A DNA stretch of 64,000 bases. It comes from Warburgia ugandensis. Taxonomy: Eukaryota; Streptophyta; Magnoliopsida; Canellales; Canellaceae. Position numbers and translations under genes: made by a program. The notes under the pieces are model-generated. The model worked only from the letters and a program-made list of their open reading frames with translations, ran no database searches and was not told the DNA's origin. Positions 43,887 to 57,942 of this stretch are shown here, one piece after another. The stretch is taken from positions 41,357,880 to 41,421,879 of the forward strand of contig CP141132.1 in the NCBI GenBank assembly GCA_035236585.1, given 5' to 3'. How positions within the stretch are numbered: position 1 is the first letter of the stretch; each line of letters starts with the position of its first letter.

Positions 43887-46800
43887 ATGATACATGGATC
43901 ATCCAAGAACTTGAAAAGTTAATACATTGTGTTTGAGAACTTCCAAGGCCTAAAAGACATTTGATTTTGTGCCAAGGAACTTCCAAGCACATTTAAAAAT
44001 TTGAATTCTTTGTACTTCCCAAGACTCAAAATATTATGACATTGTGCTTTGGGAGTTTCTAAGGCCTAAAGTGCTCGAACATTGTGCCAAGGATCATCCA
44101 ATAGCTTGAAAAGTTTAGACATTGTTTTTGGGAGCTTCCTAGGACTCAAAGTTATTTGAGTTGGTGCATAGGGATTTCTAAGGACATAATGTTTTGAATT
44201 TGCACCATGGGACTTACTAGCACTTGAACATTGTGTCAAGGATCAGTATATGTCATGAAAAGTTTGGACATTGTATTTGGCATGACTCATAGTGATTTTA
44301 CGATGAGCCTAGGCACTTTCAAGAACATGTAATGTTATCACATTGTGCTTTGTAATGTCTCGGCTTGAAATGGTCAAAGTATTATGCGTAGGATAATCCA
44401 AGGGCTTGAAAAGTTTGGATAGTTTGGAAAGTTCCAAATACTTGAAGTGATTTAACTTTGTGCTAAGACACTTCCAAGGACATGTAACGTTTTGAAATTT
44501 TTCTTTGGGACATCCTAATGCAAAAAGTACATGGACATTGCTTAGGGACTTCCATGAACATGTAATGTTTTGACATTGTTCCTTGGGACTTCTTGGTGCC
44601 AAAAGTGTTCGGGCATTGTTTTAAGCATCATCCAATGGCTTGAAAAGTTTAGACATTGTGTTTGGGAACTTCCTAGGACTCGAAATAATTTGACTTTGTG
44701 CCAAGGATTTTTGAAGGATGTGTAATGCTTTGACATTGTGCCTTCAAATTTCCTAGTGCTTAAAGTGATTGGACATTATGTCAATAACCATCCAACAAAT
44801 TGATAATTTTAAACATTGTCTTTCGAAACTTCATGTGATGGAAAGTGACTTGATTTGTTCCAAGGACTTGCAAGGACATGTAATGCTTTCAACATTGTGC
44901 CTTAGGAGATCTCAGCACTTAAAGTTCTTGGACATTATGCTAAGGGATCATCCAATGTCTTGAAAATTATAGATATTGTCTTTGATAACTTCTTAGGATG
45001 CAAAGTTTTTTGACTTTATGTTTAGGGACTTCTAAGGACATGTAATATTTTGACATTGTGCATTGGGACTTCTCATCACTTAAAGTGCTCAAACATTGTT
45101 CCAAGGATCATCAAATGGTTTGAAAAGTTTCGACATTGTGTTTGGAACCATCCAAGACTTGAAGTGATTTGGCTTTGTGCCTAGGAACTTCAAAGGATAT
45201 GTAATGTTTTGACATTATGCCTTGGGAATTCCCAACACTTAAAGTCCTTGGACATTGTGCCAAGAATCATGAAACAATTGGAATTGTTAAGAAATTGTGT
45301 TTGGGAACTTTTACGTCTTGAAGTAATTTGACTTTATGCTTATAGATTTCTAATGACATGTAATGTCGTAACATTGTTAGGGACTTCCAAGGAAATTCAA
45401 TGTTTTGACATTGTACTTTGCCACTTCTTAGTGGTTCAAGTTCTCAAACATTGTGCCATGAAAAATTCTATAGCTTGAAAAGTATAAACATTGTGTTTAG
45501 GAACTTCACAGAAGTCAAAGTGATTTAAATTTGTCCTTAGGGACTTCCAAGGACATGCAATGTTTTGACATTATACTTTGACACTTTCAAGCACTTGAAA
45601 TTGCACCAACATTTGGCCAAAAATCATCCAATGCCTTGAAAAGTTTGGACATTGTGTTTAGAAACATCCCAAAACTAGAAGTGATTTGACTTTGTGCCTA
45701 GGGGACTACCAAGGACAAGCAATGTTTTGACATTGTTCCTTGGGACTTCTTAGAGTTAACATGCTCAAACGTTGAACAAAGTATAATCCAAAGGATTGAA
45801 AAGTTTAATGTATTTGGGAACTTCCAGGGACTTAAAGTTACTTGGATTTGTGCCTAGGTACTTTTAAGGACATGTAATGTTTTGACAATGTTCTTTGGGA
45901 CTTCGTAGCACATAAAGTTCTTGAACATCATACTAAGGATCATTCAAGAGCTTGAAAAGTCTAGTCATTGTGTTGAGGAACTCCTTAGGGGTCTTAGTGA
46001 TTTGACTTTGTGCCTAGGGAGATCAAAGCACATGTAATGTTTTGACATCACGCCTTGGGACTTCCCAGCACCTAACATGCTCCAAAATTATGCCAAGGAT
46101 GATTCAATGGCTAAAAAAGTTTAGACTTTGTGTTTGGCAACTTCCCAAGACTTGAAGAGACTTGACTCTGTGTCTACGTACTTCTTAGGACATGTAATGT
46201 TTTGACATTGTGCCTTAGGACTGTTTGGTGCTTTAAGTGCTCAGACATTGTGTCAAGAAACATCCAATAGCTTGAAAAGTGATTTGACTTTGTGCCTCTG
46301 GACTTCGATTGACAAGTTGTCTTTTAACATTGTGCCTTGGGTCTTGCTTAGGGACATCTAAGGGCATGTAATGATTTGGCTTTGCACTTCAGAACTTAGC
46401 AGCTCTTAAGGTGCTAAGGGATTGTTCCAAGATTATCTAATGTCCCAAAAGTTTAGATATTGTGTTTAAAAATTTCCTAAGACTCAAAGTGGTGTGAATT
46501 TATGCCTAGGGTCTTTCAAGGACTTATATTGTTTTAGCATTGTGCCTTGGGAGTTCATAGCACTAAAATTGATCGGGTGTTGAGCAAAGGATCATCCAAT
46601 GGCTTGAAATTTTTATTCATTGTGTTTGGGAACTTCCAAAGACTCGAAGTGACTTGAATATGAGCCTAGGCATTTCCAAGGATATTAAATGTTTTGACAT
46701 TATACCTTGGGACTTTCTAGTGCTTAAGTGCTCATAGATTATGCCAAGTATCTTACAATGGCTTGAAAATTTTAGACATTGTATTTTGAAACATCCATGG

Positions 46801-49800
46801 ACTCAAAGTTACTTGACTTTGTGCCTACCCAGTGCTCTGAAGTTGAGCCAAGGATCATCCAAAACTTGAAAATTATAGATTTTTTGTGTGGGAACTTCCT
46901 TAAACTCGAATTGATATGACTTTATGCCTAGGTATTTCAGAGAACAAGTAATGTTTTAACATTTTTCCATGGGAGTTCCCAATCTTAAAGTGCTTGGACG
47001 TTGTGTGAGCAATCATCCAATGGATTGAAAAATTTTGAGATTGTGTTTGGAAACTTCTCAAAACTTGAAGTGATTGATTTTGAGCCTCGGGACATCCAAG
47101 GACATGTAATGTTTTGACGTTGTGCCTTGAGACTCATAATGCTTAAAGTGCTTGAACATTATGCCAAGGATCATACAATGTTTTTGTGAACATCCCAAGA
47201 CTTGAAGTAGTTTGACTTTGATCCTAGTGATTTCCAAGGACATATAATGTTTTGACATTCCACCTTGGGCTTTCAGTGCTTAAAGTGCATGGACATTTTT
47301 CTAAGGATCATACAATATCTTGAAAAGTTTACACATTCTTTTTGGGAACTTCAAAATACTCAAAGTGGCTTGAGGTTGTGCTTAGGTACTTCTAAAGAAC
47401 ATGTAATATTTTGACATTGTGTTCTAGGAGTTCCAAGCACCAAGCACGTAAAGTGCTTGTAAATTGCACAAAGGAACATCCAACATCTTGAAAAGTATAT
47501 ACATTTTGCTTTGACACTTACCAGAACTTGAATTGGTATGAATTTGTAGTTAGGTACTTTGAAGGACATGTAACATTTTAACATTATGCTTTGGGACTTC
47601 CTAATATGTAAAGTTCTTGGACATTGGGTGAAGGAGCATCGACCAACTTGAAAAGTTAAGACATTGCTTTAGGAACTTCCTACAACTCGTAGTGATATGA
47701 CTTTGTGTATAAGTATTTCCATGGACATGTAAATGTTTTTACATTATTTCTTGGGACTTATCAACATTTAAAGTGCTCTGACATTGTGGTAAGGAACATC
47801 CAACATCTTGACAGTTTAGATAGTCTGTAGTCGAAAAGGAGAGTCATTAAAGGTTTTTCAAATCAAAATTCAAATTCAATTGTTATTTTCTTTCCAATCA
47901 TTTGGATGTGTTTGAGAACTTTCTATGGCTTGAAGTGATATGTCTTTATTCCTAGGGATAACTAAGGACATGTAATGTTTTGACATTGTGCCTCGGCCAT
48001 ACCAGTGATTAAAGTGCTTGGACATTGGGCTAAGGATCATAGAAGTGCTTTAAAAGTTTAATAATTTTGTTTGGAGAATTCATAGTGCTCATTGTGGTTT
48101 GACATTGTGTCTCAGAACTTCCATGAACATAATGATGTTCTGACATTGTTCCTTCGGAGTTCGCAGGACTCAAAATGATTTCACATTCAACCTGGGGACT
48201 TCCAAGGACACATAATGTTTTGAGATTGTGCTTTAGGAGTTCAAAGCACTTAAAGTCCTTAGATTTTGGGCAAAGGATCATCTAATGGCTTGAAAAGTTT
48301 AAACATTGTGTTTAGGAACTTGACAAGGCTCGAAGTGATTTCACTTTGTTCCTTGGGATCATCTGTGGGCTTGAACATTTTAGTCTTAGTATATAGGAAT
48401 TTCCCATGACTCATTGTGATTTGATATTGTGGCTAGGGAGTTACAAAGACATGTAACATTTTGAAACTATGCCATCGGAGTTCTTAGCACTTAAAGTGAT
48501 AGGAGGTTGTGCAAAGGATCATCCAATGGCTTGAACAGTTTTAACATTGTGTTAGGAGACTTTGTTTGGAAACTTCTTAGAACTCATAATGATTTAACTT
48601 TATATCCAAGGATTTCTAATGACATGTATAATTTTTTTTCATTGTTCCTTGGGAGTTCCCTACACTAAAAGTGCTTTGATGTTCTGCTAAGGATCATCCA
48701 ATGGCTTTAAAAATAAAGGCATTGTGTTTGAACTTCTTAGAACTCTAAGTGATATGACTTTATTCCTAGGTGTTTTTGAGGACATATAATGTTTTGACAT
48801 TGTGCCTTAGGCCTTACGAGCACTTAAAGTTCTCAGACATTGTGACAAGTACCATCAAACGACTTAAAAAGTTTAGACATTGTATTTGGAAACTTCCTAG
48901 GACTTGATGGGAGTTGACTTTATGCATAGGTACTTATAAGGACATGTAATATTTTAACATTGTGGTTCGGGACTCCCTAGCATTTAATGTGTTCGGACAT
49001 TGTGTTAACGATCATCCAAGGGCTTGAAATATTTATATAGTGTGATTAGGAATTTCATAGAACTCAAAGTGATTACAATTTGTTCATAGGGACTTGAAAA
49101 GACATGAAATGTTTTGACATTGTGCCTTGGGATTTCCTAGCACTTAATGTGCTTGACATTGTGCGAAGGATCATTCAATGACTTGAAAAGTTTAGATATT
49201 GTTTTTGAAAACTCCTAGTATTATAAGTGATATGACTTTGTGCCTCAGAATTTCCAAGGACATGTAATGTTTTGGCATCGTACCATAGGAGTTCCCTGAA
49301 CTTAAAGGGCTCCAACATCGTGCCAATGATCATCTAATAGCTTAAAAGTATAGAAATTCTGTTTGGGAACTTCCTAGGACTCAAGGTCACATGACTTTGG
49401 GCCTAGGTGTTTTCGAGGGCATGTAATGTTTTGACATTATGCCTTGGGACTTACTAGTGTTTAATGTGCTTAGACATTGTGCCAAGTACCATCCAATGGC
49501 TTGAAAACTTTAGACTTCTGTTTCAAAACTTCTTAGGACATGTAATGTTTTGACATTGTGCTTTGGGACTTTAAAGCACTTAACATGCTCGAACATTGTG
49601 CCTTAGGATCATCCAAGGGTTTCAAACATGTATACATTGTGTTTGGGAACTTCCCAAGACTTGAATTGATTTGATTTTGTACATAGGGACTTGAAAGGAC
49701 ATGAAATGTTCTGATATTGCGCTTTGGGATTTTCTAATACTTAATGTACTTGGACATTATGCACAGGATCATCCAATGGCTTGAAAAGTTTAGGTATTAT

Positions 49801-52800
49801 TTTCAAAAATTCTTATGATTGGTACTGATATGTCCTTGTGCCTAGGGATTTCCAAGGCATGCAATGTTTTAACATTGTGCATTGGAGCTTATCATTGCTT
49901 AAAGTGTTAAGACATTCTATTAGGGATCATCCAAGAACCTAAAAGGTTTAGTCACTATTTTTAGGAACTTCCTTGGACTCATTGTGATTTCTCTTTGAGT
50001 CTAGGTAGTCCCATGAACATGTAATGTTTTGACATTATGTCTGGGGGAGTTCCTGTTGCTTAAAGTGCTTGGGCGTTGTTCAAAGGATCATCCAACAGCT
50101 TGAAAATTTTAGACACTATATTTGAGAACTTCCTAGGACTCAAAATGATTTGACTTTGAACCTATGGATTTCCATGGACATGTACTGTTTTGACATGTGC
50201 TTTAGGAATTTCCAGGATCAATAATCACTTGGATTATAATTTGTGTCGAGGGATTTCTAAGGTGAACTATTGTTTGTTACTATGACTTGGTAGTTCCCAG
50301 TGCTTAAAATGCTAGATCATTGTACCAAGTATCATTTTCTGGCTTAAAAAGTTTAATTATTGTTCTTAACGACTTCTCAGGACTCATAACGATATGGCTT
50401 TGAGTCTAAGGGCTTCTTATGACAAGTAATGTTTTGACAATTTTCCTTGGGAGTTACCATCATTTAAAGTTCTCAGACGTTGTGCCAAAGATTGGCTTGA
50501 AAAGTTTATACATCGTGTTTGGGACATCCAAGGACATGAAGTGATATGACTTTATGCCTAGGTATTTCTAAGGACATGTAATGTCTTGACATAGTGCCTA
50601 GGTATTTTTGAGGACATGTAATGTTTTGACATAGTGCCTTGGGACTTATGAATGTTGAAAGTGTTCAAACATTGTTCCAAGGATCATCCAACATCTTGAA
50701 AAGCTCAAACATTGTGTTTGGGAACTTTCAAGGAGTCAAAGTGACATGACTTTATGCCTAAGTACTTCCAAAGATATGTAATGTTTCAACATTGTGCCTT
50801 CGAATTTATCAGGGCTTAAAATGCTTGAACATTGTGCCATGGAACATCCAATGCTTAAAAGTTTAGACTTTGTTTTTGAGAACTTCTTAGGACTCATAGT
50901 GATATGACTTTGTGCCTAGGGATTAATTAGGATATGTAATGTTTTGATGTTGTACCTTGGGACTTACCAACACTTAGACATTTGTACTAAGGGCTTGCAT
51001 ATTTTAGTCATTTTGTTTGGAAACATCCTTGGAATCATAGTGGTTTGACTTTATGTCTAGCAAATTTCAAGGGCAAGTAATGTTTTTGCATTATTCCTTG
51101 GGAGTTTGTAGTGCTAAATGAGCTTGAACATTGTTCCAAAGATCATAAACTAGTTTGAAATGTTTAGTCATCGTGTAGTGATTTAACTATGTCTAAAGAC
51201 TTCTAATGACAAGTAATGTTTTGACATTGTGCCTTGGGGGCTACTAAAGTTTATAGTAGTTAACATTGTGCCAAGGTTCATCTAACTGCTTGAAAATTTT
51301 AGGCAATGTGTTTGGGAACATCCCAAGACAAATTATTTCACTTTGTCCCTAGCAACTTCCAAGGACATCAAATGTTCTGACATTGTGCTTTAAGTTTCTC
51401 TATACTTAAATGTTCTTAGACATTATGCTAATGATCATCCAAGTGCTTGAAAAGTTTATACGCTATTTTCGAAAACTTCCTAAGACTGGATGTGGTTTGG
51501 GAACTTTTACAGGACTAAAGTGACTTAACATTGTACCTGGTGACTTCCAAGGACATCTAATGTTTTGACATTGTGCTTTGGGATTTCCCAATGCTTAAAT
51601 TGATCTTGGACATTGTGCAGTGGAACATCCAACAACTTGAAAAGTTTTGACATTTTTTTTGTATCTTCTTAGGACTTCAAGTGATTTTACTTTTAGAGGT
51701 AGGGATTTCCAAGGGCATAAAATGTTTCAACAATGTGCCTTAGGATCATCCAACTGCTTGAAAAGTTTACATTTGTGTTTGGGAACTTCCCAGGACTACC
51801 AGTTGATTTGACATTGTTCATAGGGACTTCCAAGGACATGTTGTTTTTACATTGTGCCTTGGGAGCTCCTAAAGCTTAAAATGGTTGAATGTTATGCAAA
51901 GTTTCATCCAATGGCTTGAAAAGTTTAACTATTGTGTTTAGGGACATTCCAAGACTCAAAGTGATTTCACTTTGTGCCTTAGGTCTTCCAAGGACATCTA
52001 ATGTTTTGACATTGTGCATTTTGGTTACCCAGCATTTAAGGTGCTCAAACATTATGCCAATGATCAACCAAGAACTTCAAAAGTTTATACACTGCTTAGG
52101 AACTTCCTAATGATTAAGGGCCTGTAATGTTTTAACATTATACCTTAGGAGTTCTCTATGATTAAAGTGACTGAACATTATGGCAAGGTTGATCCAATGG
52201 CATGGAAAGTTTAGACATTATGCATGGGAACTTCCTAGGATGAATTGATTTGACACAGTACCTAAAGACTTCTAAGGACATCTAATATTTTGAAATTGAG
52301 CTTTGGGACTCCCATCACTTAAAGTGCTTGAATATTGTGCAAAGGATCATCCAATGGCTTGAAAAGTTTAAACATTGTATATGGTAACTTCTTAGGACTA
52401 CAAGTGATTTGACATTGTGGCTAGGGATTTCTAAGGACATTTAATGTTTTGACCTTATACTTTGGACTTCACAGTATTTAAAGTTCTTGGACATTGTGCC
52501 ATGGAACATCTAACGGCTTGAAAAGTTTAAACACAATGTTTGGGAATTTCCTAGGGATCAAAGTAAATTGATTTTGTGCCTAGGGACTTCCAAGGTCATG
52601 TAATGATTTGATGTTGTACCTTGTGAGCTAATAGCACTAAAAGTGCTCAAAGATTGTGCAAAGGATCATCTAATAGCTTGAAAAGTTTAGACCTAGTATT
52701 TTAGAACTTCTTAAGACTCAAAGTAAATTGACTTTATGCCTAGGATTTTAATGGACATGTAATGTTTTGATACTCTTCCTTGGGACTTGCCAGTACTTGA

Positions 52801-55143
52801 ATTGCATGGGCATTGTGTCAAGGATCATCGAATGACATGAAAGATTAGACATTGTGTCTAGGAACTTCCCCAGGACTCAAAGTGACTTGACATTATACCT
52901 AAGGACTTCCCATGGCATGTAATGCTGTGATGCCCTAATTTGGGACTTCATCGCACTAAATGTGCTTGGATATTTTTCCAAGGAACATCCAACAACTTGA
53001 AAAGTCTAAACATTGTGTTTGGCAACTTCCCAGGATGCCTAGTGATTTGACTTTGAGTTTAGGGACTTCCAAGGGCATGCAATGTTTAGACATTATGCCT
53101 TCAGAGTTCCTAGCATTTAAAGTTCTCAAACATTGTGGGAAGGATCATCTAACAGCTTGAGAAGTTTAAACATTGTGTTTTGGAACTCCCCAATACTCAA
53201 AGTGTTTTATGTTTGTGCATATGTATAATCTAGATGTTTTTTAGCATTATGCTTTGGGAGTTCCCATCACTTAAAAAATTTTAAAGACAATTTTCAAAGA
53301 CTATCTTTAAAAACCATTTTTTTAATCTCTAAATATAGTGCTGAAAAAACTATCTTTTTGAAAGTCTATGTTTTTAAGGTCATTTATTGTGCAGACATTG
53401 TGACAAGAAACATCAAATGGTTTGAAAATTATAAGCATTATGTTTGAGAAATTCCCAAGACTAGAAGTTATGTGACTTTACACCTAGGGTCTTGTAAGGA
53501 GATGTAATATTTTGACATTTTTCTTGAGATTTCCTAGGGCCTAACATGCTCTTACACTTGGCAAGGGATCATACAATAGCTTCAAAAGTTTAGATATTTT
53601 TTTTTTGGAACTTCTCAAGACTCAAAGTGATATGACTTTGTGTCTAGGTATTTCTTAGGACATTTAATGTGTTGAAATTATACCTTGGGATTTAACGGTG
53701 TTTAAAGTCATCGGACATTGTGCCAAGGTTTATCCAAAGGCTAGAAAAGCTCAAAATTGTGTTTAAGAATTTTTAAAGACACAAAGTAACTTAACTTTGT
53801 GCCTAGGTACTTTCAAAGATGTGTAATCTTTGACATTGTGCTTGGGACATACTAGCTCTTAAAGTGGGATAGACACTATGCCAAAGGATCATCCAATGGC
53901 TTCAAAATGTTTAAACATTGTGTATGGAGACTTACTAGGACTAAAGTGATTTCACTTTGTACCTAAGGACTTCTGAGGCCATCTATTGTTTTGAATTTGT
54001 AACTTGGGAGTTCCTAATGATTAAAGTGCTCGATCAATGTGTCAAAGATCATCCAAAGGAGTAAAATATTTAGACATTGTGTTTGGAAACTTTCCTTGAA
54101 ATGATTTGGAATTATACATGTAGACTTCTAAGGAGATATAATATTTTGCATTTTACTTTGGGACTTCCTAGTGCTTAATGTTCTTGGACATTGTGAAAAG
54201 GAACATCCAATGGATTGATAAGTTTAGACATTGTGTTTGGGAGCATCCTAGGACTTCAAGTCATTTGACTTTGTGCCTATTGATTTCAAAGGGAATACAA
54301 TGCTTTGATAATGTGCCTTAGGACTTACAATCTTTTGAAGTCCTCAAACGTTGTTCTAAGATCATCCAATGGCTTGAAAAGTTTAGACATTGTGTTTGGG
54401 AACTTTGCAGTACCCGAAGTAATTTGACTTTGTGCCTAGGACTTCCTAGTGCTTAAACATGCCTTTATATTATGCCAAGGATCATCTGGTAGCATAAGAA
54501 GTTTAGACATTGTTTTTGGGAACTTCCAAGGACTCAAAGTGATATGACTTTATACATAGAGATTTCTAAAGATATGTAATGTTATGACAGTGTGCCTTGG
54601 ACTTGCCAACACTAAAAGTGCTTCAAGATTGTGCTAAGGATCATTCAATGGCTTGATTAGTTTACACATTCTTTTTTTATGACTTTCTCTATCTCTAAGT
54701 GATATGCCATTGTTCGTAGGGTTTTCCAAGGATATGTAATGTTTTGATATAGTCCCTTGGGACTTACTAGGGCTTAAAGTGCTCGAAATTTGGGCAAAGG
54801 ATCATCAAAGAGCTTGAAAAGTTTAATCATTGTGTTTGATAACTTCCAAGGACATGTTGTTATTTGATTGTCTTTGGATAATTCTAAGGACATTTAATAT
54901 TTTAACGTTGTGCCATGGGAGTTTCCAGTACTTAGACCTTGTGCAAAGGATCATCTAATGGTTTGAAAAGTTACGACATTGTGTTTGGGAACTACCTTGG
55001 ACTTAAAGTGATTTGACATTGTGCCTAGGGACTTCTAAAGATATACAATGTTTTAGCATTGTCTTTGGGGTTTCCCAATTCTTAACATGCTCAACATTGT
55101 GGCAAATGATCATCCAACCACTTGAAAAGTGGAGACATTGTGT
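43887..55143 (+). repeat. 160-bp satellite, main block
   Basis: About 70 copies of a monomer whose consensus I count as 160 bp. Equivalent points such as the GGATCAT sites at 44945, 45105 and 45264 are 160 and 159 apart. The monomer divides into four 40-bp quarters, each opening with ACATTGTGCC or a close variant (fourth ACTTTGTGCC). Quarter 1 ends near CTTAAAGTGCT, quarter 2 carries AAGGATCATCCAATGGCTTG, quarter 3 GGGAACTTCCCAAGACTCG and quarter 4 CAAGGACATGTAATGTTTTG. Copies are diverged and some are partial. Two unrelated spacers (about 47828-47902 and 53276-53388) interrupt it. All reading frames in it are repeat by-products. Confidence 0.93.
53276..53388. other. Non-satellite spacer within the array
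   Basis: An AT-rich insert of about 113 bp splitting a monomer between CTTAAA and GTGC. It contains two ACTATCTTT direct repeats and weak inverted similarity between its ends. It could be a small MITE-like insertion, but no clear terminal repeats or target duplication were seen. Confidence 0.4.
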
Positions 55144-57942
55144 TGTGACTTTAAGTTAAAACCCACAAGCACATGAATCAGTATAGTAATTCATGCGAAG
55201 GAGGTAGATTCCATGAGGAATCAAAGAATTGTGATATTAGTGGTCCTTACTTAAATTATCTAACCTTTCCAAAGTAATATTTTATCCTCAAATAAAAAAG
55301 AAAAATTAGCACATGAAATGTACTAAAACTAAAACATTATAAACTTAACAAATTTTCTAAAAACATACTTTCTAAAAGGAAAACTTTCTAAACATAAAAT
55401 TTAGCAACTACTATAAGGAAACAAATCAATCACTTTTCTAAACTAAAATTAAAAACTAAACTAAGATGCAAACTAGTAATTATTAGAATCTAAACTAAGA
55501 TCAATTACAATTAAAAATGAAAGATAAAGAAAAAATAAAAACTAATCAAGCAAGTAAAAGGGAGCTTCCCAAGTAACATGTGTGTGACCATAAAATGGTG
55601 TGCATGATTCATGGATTAGGAAGTGGCCCAAATAATTAATTTTAAAACTTAGCACATGTAATATAATTCAAGCATTGATTAAAAAATCTGACATTCTAAT
55701 TAAGTCTTTAAAAGAATCAAGTAAACATGAAATATAAGTTGTGAAAATTAAACATAAACATTCCTTCAAAAATTCTAATAGCATGCTATTTTTGAGCATC
55801 CAATCAATGAGACATGGAAAACATTGAACTGAACATTTTTCATGCAATCAAACATTCATGAATTGAGATATTTAACTACTAGAAATAAGTATCAACCAAA
55901 AACTCCAAATTACTTATTGAATCAAAGAAAAATCCATCAAAATACCACACATAATATAGGTATTCCAAATCTGAAAATTGTGTCCTATTACAATGAATGA
56001 GAGTTGATGGTAATCAACCCAAAAATACATGCTAAAACCTTCTTCAATCATCTAACATCAATCATAAGTAAGCGTCTATCAAGATCAATGGACAATCCAC
56101 TAGAAAGTAAAGGCAAAGCCTGAGGAACACTAAGAAATGCAAGTAGGAGATCAATGAAATCAAAGGCAAATCTAATGGTAATGAAAAGCAAAGAAAAGAG
56201 AGTATCATCAATAGATTCAAGGTGACTTTCCCCTAGCTATAACTTCAAGAGGAAAATAACATTGGATCTAAGCAAGAAGATGCAAAGGAATGGAAAGAGA
56301 AAATAAGAACTTCCTGTGCATGAAACTAAGAAGGATTTAGAAATAAAGAAGATAAAAAGATGAACAAGCTAATCTTTAATGGAAAAATAAAGGACAAGGG
56401 CTAGTAACCATAAATGGAACACAGAGAAGAGCATCCACCCAATGAAGAATGTGTTGAATGCTTAAAGAGGAAAGGAAAGAGGGGAAGAAAAGGGATGCCT
56501 CCTCTCTTTAGAGGAGGTATTCTTTTCCTCCAAAAGTGGGATGGTTTAATCCTTGTTGGGGTTCTTTTATACTTTATGCCCTAAGTTTTCAAGGGTGATT
56601 TGAAATAAAGGTAGGGTGGGGATGAGATAGGAAGAAGCATGAGTGGTTAGGATGAGAATAGGAATGACTACTTAGGGTTTATCAAAGAAGGAAACAAGTG
56701 GGAAGTTTTGGTGGGAGGCGCCTCTTTTTTAGGAGGGGTGTCACCCACTTGAAAAAATCATTAATGCCCTTTTAAAACCAGAAAGTTGGTTGGAGAGGTG
56801 AGGTAAGAAAGGGAGGGTGAGGTGGAGAGTAAAAATCATGGTGATTTGTTAGGCAAGAAGGAAATAAGGATAGTGGTGGAATGGATGAGGCGAGGGAAGG
56901 GAAGATCCTACTTTGTAGGTGTTTGACATGGATCTCTCTCCTTGAATGTTATTCATGTGGAATTCCTATAGGAATGGAAGGTGGGAGGAAAGAGAGGGAT
57001 AGGAAAAAAATGAGGAAGAGAGGTGAAATAGGAAAAGATAATTGGCTAAGTAGTTTCCTAAGAAGTGGGGATTGGTTGGATGATTGGAATGGAAGTTTAG
57101 GATGGTGGTAGAGTCTCAGAAAGAAAGGAATTTTGGATGGAAAGTTAAATTCGTAGTGCTCCTTTGTAGTGAGCTGGAAAGTGAGAAAAAAGTGAAAAAA
57201 ATCATAGAAAAATAATAAAAATGGAGAGGTATCTTCTTATTGGTCCACATGCTACCTTATCATAATGGATTTTCCCTCAATTATCATCAAAGTAAATCTA
57301 GAAATCCCAAGGATTTTTCTTTGCATTATCCTACAATCATGACCACCCATGTAGCTTGGATCATTTCACTTGATGGCTAACTTTGAGGGCTCAATTGGTT
57401 TGGCTTCATAGCTGGCTTTGATGGCTTTCTTGGCTTAGCTTAGTAACTCAAATACTTAGTAGTCTGTCACCTTCTTCATGGGCTAAATGGCTATGTGGTT
57501 TAAGTGTAACCCATGCAAAGATGGTGGGCTTTGCATGGCTTGTGCATGGGCCTACTTTGGCCACCTTTGACTCCTTCCATTCCATCTTAAAGTGACCTTA
57601 AGATGATCTGGATCTTGATCTCATTTTGATGTGCTGACATTGAGACTTTGACTCCATCTTTTGATCTTAATAGTCAATTTTCTTCTCGATCAATCCCGAC
57701 TATTAGATCATCATCCCGATTTCTATAAAAAGTGTAAAGTTTTAATTAAATCCTAAAAAGTATGATTAATCACATACCTACCTCAGCTTAGTCTCTAAAG
57801 CTACAAAACATCATATATTTGTTCTTCTATGTCAGAAATACATTTTTTACGACTTTTGGTCAAAAATCCTAATTTACCCCTATAAGTTATAACACAAGGG
57901 TAACTAATTGGGTGGTTTTCATGTAAAATTAAACACTTATCA
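55144..57942 (-). mobile_element. Athila-type solo LTR in the satellite
   Basis: 2799 bp bounded by TGTGAC and TTATCA on the plus strand. On the minus strand it starts TGATAAGTGTTTAATTTTAC, similar to the Athila-like LTRs here (TGTTAAGTGTTTAATTTT), and ends AAGTCACA. The flanks TGTGT (55139-55143) and CGTGT (57943-57947) are a target duplication with one mismatch, and the satellite continues in phase on both sides. No PBS or protein motif lies inside, so it is a solo LTR. AGTATAAAAG on the minus strand (about 56564-56573) is a candidate TATA box. Plus-strand purine-rich DNA at 56440-57180 corresponds to the pyrimidine-rich sense domain of its relatives. Confidence 0.75.

Noticed and set aside
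44041-45000. Recurrent GGGACTTCC motifs resembling animal NF-kB sites
   Set aside because: The motif is an intrinsic part of each 40-bp quarter of the satellite, and plants lack NF-kB. No regulatory meaning can be supported.
43887-55143. Regularly spaced direct repeats considered as a CRISPR array
   Set aside because: The repeats are contiguous diverged monomers without unique spacers, in plant DNA dominated by retroelements.
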